Below are positions 46,228 to 53,377 of a stretch of DNA of 53,377 nt, in pieces. Position 1 is the first letter of the stretch; every line of letters begins with the position of its first letter. The position numbers were made by a program, and so were the translations under genes. The notes under the pieces are model-generated. The model worked only from the letters and a program-made list of their open reading frames with translations. It was not told the origin of the DNA and did not search any database. The stretch comes from Gammaproteobacteria bacterium (lineage in GTDB: Bacteria > Pseudomonadota > Gammaproteobacteria > Arenicellales > UBA868): positions 1 to 53,377 of the forward strand of contig JAAZZE010000009.1 in the NCBI GenBank assembly GCA_014239255.1, read 5' to 3'.

Positions 46228-46407
46228 TCAGTCGCATTCAGGTTCTTTACAAATCTCGGCCTCAGGATTGCTTTCACACCAAGTGGTACAGGCATCCAAA
46301 TTTGATTCGCACCACGCAGCTGGATCTTCACCTTCTGGGGGTCCGCCAGCAACCGCGGCTGGCCCCGCTAGTATAAAGGCGATGAGGGCGGTGAAAATCA
46401 ATCTCAT
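46228..46407 (-). CDS. Small exported acidic Cys-rich protein, unrecognised family
   Basis: A 59-aa protein from the ATG at 46407 (AAGG about 10 bases upstream; the track start is a TTG three codons earlier). A clear signal peptide (MRLIFTALIAFILAGPAAVA, cleavage after about 20) leaves a mature chain of about 39 residues with five Cys (33, 40, 44, 53, 58), eleven acidic and one basic residue. The motif WCESN occurs twice (32-36 and 43-47), suggesting an internal duplication. I do not recognise the family. Metal binding, thiol relay or a disulfide-rich peptide are possibilities. Its upstream neighbour is tlpA-like (divergent) and its downstream one the rhodanese. Confidence 0.7.
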   Translation of the reverse strand: MRLIFTALIAFILAGPAAVAGGPPEGEDPAAWCESNLDACTTWCESNPEAEICKEPECD

Positions 46408-46450
46408 GGAAATCAATCCTTAAAATATCCTAATATTAAAAAATCCCTAT

Positions 46451-46489
46451 ACCCTAAAAGGGTCCCCGGCTGTCTGGTTTCAGACCAGA
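46451..46489. repeat. Two small inverted repeats in the AT-rich divergent region
   Basis: ACCCT-AAA-AGGGT (46451-46463) and TCTGGT-TTCAG-ACCAGA (46473-46489) lie in the 113-base gap between the divergent small Cys-rich gene and the tlpA-like gene. They are candidates for operators controlling both directions. The gap is markedly more AT-rich than the surrounding genes. Confidence 0.4.
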
Positions 46490-46520
46490 ATCACTTTATT
46501 ATCTACTAACAAATTATCTA

Positions 46521-47021
46521 ATGATCTTGCCATACGTCAAGTCCGGCCTATTTAGCTTGCTATTAACGGGTTTCTTGTCTTTTTCGGCAATGTGCACCGC
46601 TCAGGAAGTGGTGAACTTTCGCCTGCCTGATCTGCAAGGGCAACTCCAGGACATCGCCCAGTATCGCGGCAAGTGGTTGGTCGTCAATTTCTGGGCAACC
46701 TGGTGCGGCCCCTGTGTGGCCGAAATTCCTGAACTTAATGCTTTCGAGGCTAGGCGCAAGCAGCAGGCGAACGTGATCGGTATCGCTTTTGAAAAAACGC
46801 CGGTTGATCAGATCCGTCGGTTTGTTCAGCAGTTTAATATCACCTACCCGATACTGCTTATTGGTGAGCAGCCGCTGGTACCGCTGGAGCCACTCAAAGG
46901 GTTGCCTTCGACTTTTCTATTGTCACCGCGCGGGGAATATCTGCATGCCCATGTCGGTCCTGTGACTGTTGGACAACTGGAGGAACTACTCGATCAGTTT
47001 GCTGGCGACTCCTCAAATTGA
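46521..47021 (+). CDS. TlpA/ResA-like exported thioredoxin
   Basis: Thiol-disulfide oxidoreductase of 166 aa. N-terminal signal or anchor (about 8-28, SGLFSLLLTGFLSFSAMCTAQ), then an AhpC/TSA-type thioredoxin domain with the active site NFWATWCGPCVAEIPEL (Cys about 68 and 71) and the cis-Pro region GLPSTFLLSPRGE. SAMC is not a canonical lipobox, so a cleaved signal is more likely. The ATG has no clear Shine-Dalgarno. It probably reduces or reshuffles cysteines outside the cytoplasm; the neighbouring Cys-rich peptide and rhodanese are candidate partners. Its 3' end overlaps nadC by 28 bases. Confidence 0.88.
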   Translation: MILPYVKSGLFSLLLTGFLSFSAMCTAQEVVNFRLPDLQGQLQDIAQYRGKWLVVNFWATWCGPCVAEIPELNAFEARRKQQANVIGIAFEKTPVDQIRRFVQQFNITYPILLIGEQPLVPLEPLKGLPSTFLLSPRGEYLHAHVGPVTVGQLEELLDQFAGDSSN

Positions 47022-47848
47022 AGGCTGAGGTCAATTGCGTGAATGTTTTTGGTCATCGCCCCACTTGAAACAAAATTGACCCCGGTCAAGGCAATTTCAC
47101 GAATAGTCTTTGCAGTGACGTTGCCAGAGGCTTCAAGTTGCGCCTGCCCGGCATTGATCTTAACGGCACGGCGCAATTGCGCTAACGAAAAATTATCCAG
47201 CAACAACCGTTGCGCTCCGGCAGTTAGGGCCTCCAATAATTCGGCGATGTTTTCGACCTCAACCTCAATCAGTGATACGTCATTACTGTGAGCAAGGGCT
47301 GCAGTCACAGCCTGGGCGACTGACCCCGCCGCACGGATATGATTTTCCTTGACCAGAATACCGTCATACAGGCCCAACCGGTGATTCGTGCCACCACCAC
47401 AGCGCACGGCATATTTCTGAGCCAGGCGCAGGCCCGGCACAGTTTTGCGGGTGTCAAGTAACTGCGCCGTGGTGCCCTTAAGCTGATCCACTAGGCGTTT
47501 GGTGGCGGTCGCGGTTCCTGACAGCAATTGCAGAAAATTGAGCGCAGTTCGTTCGCCGGTGAGGATGCCCCGGGACGGGCCCTGGATGGTACACCAGGCC
47601 TGTCCGTTGATGACATCATCGCCATCGCAGCTGAGCCAGTCGATGCTGATGTCAGGATCAAGCTGGTCAAAAACTTCCTGGACCCAGGCGACACCACAGA
47701 CCACAGCAGGCTCACGACTGATCAGTGTGGTCCGGACGATGTCGTTGTCGGGCACCAGCGTGGCCGTCAGGTCTCCTGTGCCGATATCTTCAGCCAGGGC
47801 TTGACGCACTTGCTCGGCTATTACATGTCGAGGTGGGAGTTTGTTCAT
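46994..47848 (-). CDS. nadC: Nicotinate-nucleotide pyrophosphorylase (quinolinate phosphoribosyltransferase)
   Basis: Converts quinolinate and PRPP to nicotinate mononucleotide in de novo NAD synthesis. The 284 aa (ATG at 47848) have LAEDIGTGDLTA, ERTALNFLQLLSGTAT, LLDTRKTVPGLRLAQKYAVRCGGGTNHRLGLYDGILVKENH and LLDNFSLAQLRRAV, the family motifs in order, ending in NFVSSGAMTKNIHAIDLSLQF. The track start is a TTG two codons earlier. nadA and nadB are not present; nadE lies at 41235. Confidence 0.97.
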   Translation of the reverse strand: MNKLPPRHVIAEQVRQALAEDIGTGDLTATLVPDNDIVRTTLISREPAVVCGVAWVQEVFDQLDPDISIDWLSCDGDDVINGQAWCTIQGPSRGILTGERTALNFLQLLSGTATATKRLVDQLKGTTAQLLDTRKTVPGLRLAQKYAVRCGGGTNHRLGLYDGILVKENHIRAAGSVAQAVTAALAHSNDVSLIEVEVENIAELLEALTAGAQRLLLDNFSLAQLRRAVKINAGQAQLEASGNVTAKTIREIALTGVNFVSSGAMTKNIHAIDLSLQFEESPAN

Positions 47849-47972
47849 GATCAAATTTGACTAAATACGGAATGCTGAGCATAACCCGTCTGCGAGGTGA
47901 CTTTAATTTGGTTGTAGGATTGGGTTGTTACCAGTCAAGGCCAAAATCGCGCGTCACGCCGCTCTGATCTAT

Positions 47973-48000
47973 CTTGATTATCCACACGCAACCCCCATCT
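47973..48000 (+). promoter_or_regulatory. Sigma-32-type heat-shock promoter of clpB
   Basis: CTTGATT (47973-47979), 13 bases, CCCCATCT (47993-48000). This matches the RpoH pattern (CTTGAA, 13-15 bases, CCCCATnT) well, and lies about 80 bases before the clpB start. It is the expected promoter type for this chaperone. Confidence 0.8.
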
Positions 48001-48077
48001 TTAATGGTGTAAAACATCCTGGCCGACACTAATGATACAGGACAGTATCGGCTGTCGATCATCGGAGTGATCATCTT

Positions 48078-50681
48078 ATGCGAATGGATAAATTAACTAC
48101 TAAATTCCAGTTGGCCCTGGCAGATGCACAGAGCATGGCGTTGGGGCGAGACCACCAGTTTATTGAGCCCCCGCACTTGATGTTGGCACTGCTTGACCAG
48201 GAAGGCGGTGGGGTAAGGCACCTGCTCACACGCGCCGGCGCTAACGTCAATACTCTGCGCTCCCGACTGGGTGAAGCACTCGACCGTCTGGCGCGGGTGG
48301 AAGGCACCGGCGGCGATGTACAGATCTCGAGCGACCTCTCGCGTATGCTTAATCTGACTGACAAGCAGGCGCAAAAACGGGGCGACCAATTCATCTCCAG
48401 TGAACTTTTTGTATTGGCTGCAAAGGACGATAAGGGTGAACTGGGACGCCTGTTGAAAGAGGCAGGTGTTGTTAAAGGCGCGCTAGATCAGGCGATTGAT
48501 CAATTACGCGGTGGCGAGTCGGTTGATGATGCCAATGCCGAAGAACAGCGCCAAGCGCTTGAGAAATACTCGATCGACCTGACTGAGCGCGCTGAACAAG
48601 GTCGACTCGATCCAGTGATTGGCCGTGATGAGGAGATTCGCCGCACCATCCAGGTGCTACAGCGGCGCACCAAGAACAACCCGGTATTAATTGGAGAGCC
48701 TGGTGTGGGCAAGACCGCTATTGCTGAGGGATTGGCGCAGCGGATCGTTGATGGTGAAGTGCCTGAAGGCGTTAAGGGTAAGCGGCTGTTGGCTCTGGAT
48801 ATGGGCGCGCTGATTGCCGGGGCGAAGTTTCGTGGCGAATTTGAGGAGCGTCTTAAAGCTGTCCTCAGTGATCTTGGCAAACAAGAAGGTCAAGTGATCC
48901 TGTTTGTCGATGAACTGCACACAATAGTGGGGGCGGGTAAGGCTGACGGTGCTATGGATGCTGGCAACATGCTAAAGCCTGCTCTGGCCCGAGGTGAATT
49001 GCACTGCATTGGTGCTACCACGCTGGACGAGTATCGTAAGTATGTCGAGAAGGATGCAGCCCTGGAACGGCGTTTCCAGAAGGTGTTGGTAGGAGAACCC
49101 ACGGTAGAAGACACGGTGGCTATTTTACGTGGACTCAAGGAAAAGTATGAAGTCCACCACGGAGTTGATATCACTGATCCGGCTATTGTTGCTGCAGCGA
49201 CTCTGTCACATCGTTATATCAGTGACCGAAAACTTCCCGATAAAGCCATTGATCTTGTAGATGAGGCGGCGAGTCGAATCCGTATGGAGATCGACTCCAA
49301 GCCGGAGTCTATGGATCGGCTGGATCGACGCCTGATCCAATTCAAAATTGAGCGTGAGGCGGTTAAGAAAGATACCGATGAAGCTTCACGCAAACGCCTT
49401 GAAGCCTTGCACAAGGATATCGCAGAACTCGAGCGCGAGTACGCTGATCTGGAGGAGGTCTGGAAAGCAGAGAAGGCAGCCGTACAGGGCAGTCAGCATA
49501 TCAAGGAAGCGCTCGATCAGGCTCGTGGCGAAATCGAAGCGGCGCGCCGCGCAGGGGATCTGGCACGCATGTCAGAACTGCAGTACGGCCGTATTCCAGA
49601 ACTCGAAAAACAGTTGGTTGAGGCCGATGCTGGTGAGTCGACAGGCCAGGCTCGACTGTTGCGCAATAAAGTGACTGGTGAAGAAATTGCCGAGGTCGTT
49701 GCGCGCTGGACTGGTATTCCGGTGTCCCGAATGCTTGAGGGCGAGCGCGAGAAATTGTTGCGTATGGAAGCCGAGTTGCACCAGCGCGTGATTGGCCAGG
49801 AAGAAGCTATTCATGCCGTGGCTAACGCTATTCGTCGTTCGCGGGCCGGACTTTCCGATCCCAACCGGCCCTACGGTTCGTTTTTATTCCTCGGACCTAC
49901 TGGCGTAGGCAAAACAGAGCTGTCTAAAGCATTAACGGCTTTTCTGTTCGATACCGAAGAATCGATGGTGCGGATAGACATGTCCGAGTTTATGGAGAAA
50001 CACTCAGTGGCTCGTCTGATTGGTGCACCTCCAGGGTATGTGGGCTATGAAGAGGGCGGCTACCTGACTGAAGCTGTGCGTCGACGGCCTTACTCAGTGA
50101 TTCTGATGGATGAGGTTGAAAAAGCGCATCCGGAAGTCTTCAACGTGTTACTGCAGGTGCTCGATGACGGTCGCCTGACCGACGGTCAGGGCCGGACCGT
50201 AGATTTTCGCAACACCGTTATTGTGATGACGTCGAATCTGGGTTCCGATCGGATCCAGGAGTTGGCGGGAGAAGAACGTTACGAGCAGATGAAAGCTGAG
50301 GTCATGACCGTAGTCGAGCGACACTTTCGCCCGGAGTTCATCAATCGGGTGGATGACATGATCGTCTTTCATCCGTTGGAGCGTGAACAACTGCAGGCGA
50401 TTGCCCGTATCCAGGTTGGCATTTTACAGGTCCGTCTGGCAGCGCGTGATCTCACACTTACCTTGACCGACGCGGCACTGGACAAGTTAGGCGAGGCGGG
50501 TTTTGATCCTGTCTACGGTGCTCGACCACTAAAGCGTGCCATCCAGATCCAATTGGAAAATCCCCTGGCGCAAGAGATTCTGGCTGGGAGTTTAGTGTCG
50601 GGTGACACCATCAACGTGGATGTTGAGGAGGGGAGTTTAGTGTTCAGGCCCCAGCGGCCAACGCCTGCCCGGGTCGCTTGA
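48078..50681 (+). CDS. clpB: ATP-dependent chaperone ClpB
   Basis: Disaggregase hexamer working with DnaK. The 867 aa have an N-terminal Clp repeat domain (about 1-145), AAA1 with Walker [15 protein letters not shown] and Walker [15 protein letters not shown], a coiled-coil middle domain (about 410-525), and AAA2 with [14 protein letters not shown] and [15 protein letters not shown]. The C-terminus lacks the IGF/IGL loop of ClpA/ClpX, as expected for a protease-independent member. The ATG at 48078 has GGAG about 10 bases upstream; an ATG two codons later is possible. A heat-shock promoter precedes it. Confidence 0.98.
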   Translation: MRMDKLTTKFQLALADAQSMALGRDHQFIEPPHLMLALLDQEGGGVRHLLTRAGANVNTLRSRLGEALDRLARVEGTGGDVQISSDLSRMLNLTDKQAQKRGDQFISSELFVLAAKDDKGELGRLLKEAGVVKGALDQAIDQLRGGESVDDANAEEQRQALEKYSIDLTERAEQGRLDPVIGRDEEIRRTIQVLQRRTKNNPVLIGEPGVGKTAIAEGLAQRIVDGEVPEGVKGKRLLALDMGALIAGAKFRGEFEERLKAVLSDLGKQEGQVILFVDELHTIVGAGKADGAMDAGNMLKPALARGELHCIGATTLDEYRKYVEKDAALERRFQKVLVGEPTVEDTVAILRGLKEKYEVHHGVDITDPAIVAAATLSHRYISDRKLPDKAIDLVDEAASRIRMEIDSKPESMDRLDRRLIQFKIEREAVKKDTDEASRKRLEALHKDIAELEREYADLEEVWKAEKAAVQGSQHIKEALDQARGEIEAARRAGDLARMSELQYGRIPELEKQLVEADAGESTGQARLLRNKVTGEEIAEVVARWTGIPVSRMLEGEREKLLRMEAELHQRVIGQEEAIHAVANAIRRSRAGLSDPNRPYGSFLFLGPTGVGKTELSKALTAFLFDTEESMVRIDMSEFMEKHSVARLIGAPPGYVGYEEGGYLTEAVRRRPYSVILMDEVEKAHPEVFNVLLQVLDDGRLTDGQGRTVDFRNTVIVMTSNLGSDRIQELAGEERYEQMKAEVMTVVERHFRPEFINRVDDMIVFHPLEREQLQAIARIQVGILQVRLAARDLTLTLTDAALDKLGEAGFDPVYGARPLKRAIQIQLENPLAQEILAGSLVSGDTINVDVEEGSLVFRPQRPTPARVA

Positions 50682-50764
50682 TTGGCGGCAATCATGATCT
50701 GCAGCGGATGGTCAGCACGGGCCTCAGCCTATAGAATCTCCAGCCAATGCCAAGGGATACATAA

Positions 50765-51889
50765 ATGAAAGCGATGATCCTCGCCGCGGGTAAAGGCACA
50801 CGGGTACGACCGTTGACCCATGTGATGCCCAAACCCATGATCCCGGTTCTGGGAAAACCCGTCATGGAGTATCTGGTCGAGCATTTGGCGCGCCACGGGT
50901 TCGATCAGATCATGGTCAACATCAGCCATCTTGCCCATTCAATCGAAGGTTATTTTGGCGACGGGCGGCGCTGGGGTGTGGAGATTGGTTATTCCTTCGA
51001 GGGATACCTGGATGGCGGTGAGACAGTGGCTGAACCACTGGGTTCTGCTGGAGGGATCAAACGTATCCAGGAGTTTGGCAGTTTCTTTGACGACACCTTT
51101 TTGGTGGTTTGCGGTGATGCCCTGATTGATCTGGACCTCTCCGCGGTGCTGCGCAAGCACTGGCAGTCAGGAGCTGCCGCCAGCATAGTTGTACGAGAGG
51201 TTTCCAGAGAGCGGGTCTCAAGTTACGGCGTGGTGGTCTGCGATGATGCCGGGCGTATTCAATCCTTCCAGGAGAAACCCTCTACAGAAGAAGCCTTGTC
51301 GCAACTCGCCAACACCGGTATCTACATATTTGAGCCCGCGATCATCGATCTTATCCCACACGCTACTGAATTTGATATTGCCAGCGAGCTTTTTCCACTC
51401 ATCCTCGATCAAGGTTTTGCTTTCCATGCCATCGAAGCGCCTTTCAACTGGATTGATATCGGACACCTCAGCGATTACTGGGAAGCTAACCAACAACTGA
51501 TGCGCGGTAAATTACGCGGCGCGGGTATGCCGGGCACCGAAGTGCGTCCCGGAATCTGGACCGGGTTGAATGTTAGTGTTGACTGGGACGAGGTTCGGGC
51601 CGAGGGCCCGATCTATGTCGGCTCAGCCTCTCGGATAGAGCCCGGCTGCGAGATTTTTGGCCCCACCTGGATTGGTCACGGTTGTCACCTTGAACGTGGG
51701 GCACGTATTTCACGAAGTATCCTGTTCGATTACAGCCGTATTAGTTCGCGTAGCCGGGTGACAGAATCCCTGGTTTTTGGCCGTAACTGTGTAGATCAGG
51801 CCGGCAACCCCTTGCCGGACCTTGATGGCACCCTTGATTGGGTGGGTGATGCCCGCGATGTTCTAGACCGGTCAGCAGCTACTGGCTGA
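50765..51889 (+). CDS. NDP-sugar nucleotidyltransferase, mannose-1-phosphate guanylyltransferase-like
   Basis: Protein of 374 aa. The N-terminal nucleotidyltransferase domain (about 1-235) has the signature MILAAGKGTRVRPLTHVMPKPMIPVLGKP, EPLGSAGGIKR and FLVVCGDALIDLDL. A C-terminal left-handed beta-helix-like segment (about 265-350: GPIYVGSASRIEPGCEIFG, IGHGCHLERGARISRSILF) resembles GDP-mannose or glucose-1-phosphate enzymes and is longer than MurU. The sugar cannot be told from sequence alone. AAGGGA lies 7 bases before the ATG. It is about 80 bases after clpB and converges with htpG. Confidence 0.88.
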   Translation: MKAMILAAGKGTRVRPLTHVMPKPMIPVLGKPVMEYLVEHLARHGFDQIMVNISHLAHSIEGYFGDGRRWGVEIGYSFEGYLDGGETVAEPLGSAGGIKRIQEFGSFFDDTFLVVCGDALIDLDLSAVLRKHWQSGAAASIVVREVSRERVSSYGVVVCDDAGRIQSFQEKPSTEEALSQLANTGIYIFEPAIIDLIPHATEFDIASELFPLILDQGFAFHAIEAPFNWIDIGHLSDYWEANQQLMRGKLRGAGMPGTEVRPGIWTGLNVSVDWDEVRAEGPIYVGSASRIEPGCEIFGPTWIGHGCHLERGARISRSILFDYSRISSRSRVTESLVFGRNCVDQAGNPLPDLDGTLDWVGDARDVLDRSAATG

Positions 51890-51956
51890 CCGATGACGCC
51901 AGGGCAACCCTCCCGAATAATCAATGTCACCCATGATGGGGCGATTCGGTGAGTGC

Positions 51957-53377
51957 TTAGTCGCCGGCAAGAGCTGCCCGCGTTAACAGGTCATTGACTC
52001 GCTGTACATAGGCAGCCGGTTCCGGAAGTGGGGCGCCTTCACTGAGTGCCGCCTGGTCGAATAGTACCTGGGTCCAGTCCCCGAGCCGGGCATGCTCCGG
52101 GGCTAACTGGCGGATGAGTGGATGGTCGGGGTTGATCTCCATGATCGGCTTGGCGTCCGGTGCACTCTGCCCCATGGCCGACAGAATGCGTTCGAGATTG
52201 CCTCCAAGGTCTGTCTCATCGGCCACCAAGCAGGCCGGGGAGTCTGTCAAGCGGAGACTGACGCGCACACTTTTGACCTTGCCTTCGAGCACAGACTGCA
52301 TTTTTTCTGTTAGTTCTGACAGATCCTTTTCTTTTTGCTCACTCGCTTTTTTGTCTTCGGGGCTGGCGAAATCGTCAAGATCGAGCGCGCCCTTGGCCAC
52401 TGACTTCAATGGTTTGTCTTTGTATTCGTTAAGTGAGGACACCAGCCATTCATCTACTGGATCACTGAGCAAAAGCACTTCGACATCGTTCTTGCGGAAG
52501 ATTTCAAGATGCGGCGAGGTGCTGGCCGCATTATGCGAGTCAGCTGTAATGTAGTAGATCGCTTTTTGCTTCATGGGCATGCGTTTGAAGTACCCGGCGA
52601 GCGACTGGGTTTGGTCAAGATCCTTATTGCGGGTCGATGAGAAACGCAGCAGATCCGAGAGTACTGTGCGGTTGTCATGATCTTCAACCATGCCTTCTTT
52701 TAATACTTTGCCGAACTCCTTCCAAAAAGCTGCATAAGCTTCTGGTTCTTTGGTGGCAAGGCGAGTCAACTCCGAGAGGACCTTTTTGACCGATGCCGCA
52801 CGGATGCGATCAATATCTTTGTTATTCTGCAGGAACTCGCGCGATACGTTTAGCGGTAGATCGCCTGCGTCGACCACCCCGCGCACGAAACGCAGGAAGC
52901 TGGGCATCAGGTACTTGGCATCGTCCATGATGAAGATCCGACGTACGTACAAGTTGATGCCATGGCGTTGTTCACGATCCCATAGATCGAAAGGTGCCTT
53001 TTTTGGAATGAAGAAGAGCGAGGTATATTCCAGAGTGCCTTCGACCCGATTGTGTAAAGTCGCCAGCGGCGCCTCGCTGTCATAGCTCAAGGTTGTGTAA
53101 AACCGTTCGTACTCCTCAGCTGTAATCTCATTTTTAGGCCGTGACCACAGTGCCGATCCGCTGTTGATCGCTTCCCATTCTTCTTTTTTGTCCTCATCCT
53201 GCGGATGCATTTCGATCGGCAGGGAAATATGATCGGAGTATTTACTGACAATGCCGCGGATACGAAAATCTTCGGCAAACTCCTTATCCTCATCCCGCAG
53301 GTGTAGCGTAATGGTGGTACCCCGGTCTGCCAGTTCGACCGTTTCAATAAGGTATTCACCGCCGCCGTCTGAGGTCC
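51957..53377 (-). CDS. htpG: Molecular chaperone HtpG (Hsp90), C-terminal part
   Basis: The track ORF begins at an internal Met; the frame stays open to the window edge, giving about 472 residues. The visible part starts at the end of the ATPase domain (TSDGGGEYLIETVELADRGTT), then the middle domain (SKYSDHISLPIEMHPQDED, LYVRRIFIMDDAKYLMPSFLRFVRGVVDAGDLPLNVSRE) and the dimerisation domain near the stop. The catalytic Arg region (about NVSREFLQ) is present. The N-terminal ATP-binding motifs are outside the window. The 90-aa ORF at 53087-53359 is a wrong-frame overlap. Confidence 0.97.
   Translation of the reverse strand, partial: TSDGGGEYLIETVELADRGTTITLHLRDEDKEFAEDFRIRGIVSKYSDHISLPIEMHPQDEDKKEEWEAINSGSALWSRPKNEITAEEYERFYTTLSYDSEAPLATLHNRVEGTLEYTSLFFIPKKAPFDLWDREQRHGINLYVRRIFIMDDAKYLMPSFLRFVRGVVDAGDLPLNVSREFLQNNKDIDRIRAASVKKVLSELTRLATKEPEAYAAFWKEFGKVLKEGMVEDHDNRTVLSDLLRFSSTRNKDLDQTQSLAGYFKRMPMKQKAIYYITADSHNAASTSPHLEIFRKNDVEVLLLSDPVDEWLVSSLNEYKDKPLKSVAKGALDLDDFASPEDKKASEQKEKDLSELTEKMQSVLEGKVKSVRVSLRLTDSPACLVADETDLGGNLERILSAMGQSAPDAKPIMEINPDHPLIRQLAPEHARLGDWTQVLFDQAALSEGAPLPEPAAYVQRVNDLLTRAALAGD

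Noticed and set aside
46228-46407. Small Cys-rich protein as a bufferin or other MNIO-modified peptide precursor
   Set aside because: No DUF692/MNIO enzyme, partner protein or transporter nearby; the Cys pattern does not resemble the EGKCG-type repeats.
53087-53359. 90-aa minus-strand ORF at the window end
   Set aside because: Different frame over htpG; the htpG frame is open to the window edge and continues the Hsp90 sequence.
1-53377. CRISPR arrays, tRNA/rRNA genes, insertion sequences, prophage
   Set aside because: No regularly spaced repeats, no transposase, integrase or phage ORFs, and no tRNA or rRNA sequence recognised on either strand by eye.

Overview
The window reads as a chromosomal segment of a free-living gammaproteobacterium. 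The support is several conserved gammaproteobacterial blocks: def-fmt-rsmB next to trkA/trkH, tsaP-dprA-topA, ponA divergent from pilMNOPQ followed by aroK-aroB-gltB-gltD-hemE, and bamD divergent from rluD-pgeF with clpB nearby. Genus cannot be decided from the sequence alone. Coding density is very high. I see no rRNA, tRNA, insertion sequence, prophage, CRISPR array or replication origin.

Layout. (1) 1-8681, minus strand: def, fmt, rsmB, a DUF4390 exported protein, ntrY, ntrX, trkA and trkH (cut by the window edge), tightly packed and often overlapping, probably one operon joining translation initiation and rRNA modification to an NtrYX two-component system and Trk potassium uptake. (2) 8778-14127, plus: tsaP-like LysM protein, dprA, topA. 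(3) 14137-16485, minus: class A PBP (PBP1A). (4) 16720-23363, plus: pilMNOPQ, then aroK and aroB. (5) 23364-30583 and on to 31644: a 380-base leader with a good sigma-70 promoter and a perfect 11-bp inverted repeat, then gltB, gltD, pyrF, hemE. (6) 31669-34096: SDR oxidoreductase, GNAT acetyltransferase, a stand-alone lpxD. (7) 34405-36336: Pit phosphate transporter plus DUF47 partner. (8) 36342-37495: arsR with an AqpS-like aquaporin. (9) 37674-41235, minus: aat, bpt (both N-degron amino-acid transferases), an MBL-fold hydrolase, and a DUF482/GNAT protein. (10) 41235-45388: glutamine-dependent NAD synthetase, bamD, rluD, pgeF. (11) 45412-47848: a strong bidirectional terminator, then a small thiol-redox neighbourhood of exported proteins (rhodanese, a 59-aa Cys-rich acidic peptide, a TlpA-like thioredoxin) and nadC. 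(12) 48078-53377: clpB behind a sigma-32-type promoter, a sugar nucleotidyltransferase, and the C-terminal part of htpG.

Most of this is housekeeping. The part closest to an undescribed system is 45457-47021, which sits inside the otherwise conserved rluD-pgeF-clpB block. It encodes three exported cysteine proteins, including a tiny protein with a duplicated WCESN motif that I do not recognise. Secondary interest: the gltB leader (promoter, operator-like repeat, competing hairpins), an NtrX that lacks the GAFTGA loop, an arsR-aqpS pair without arsenate reductase whose aquaporin lacks the selectivity-filter arginine, and several overlapping divergent or convergent gene ends.

Many ORF-track starts are too long. 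I give corrected starts where a Shine-Dalgarno sequence, an overlap or family length supports them.
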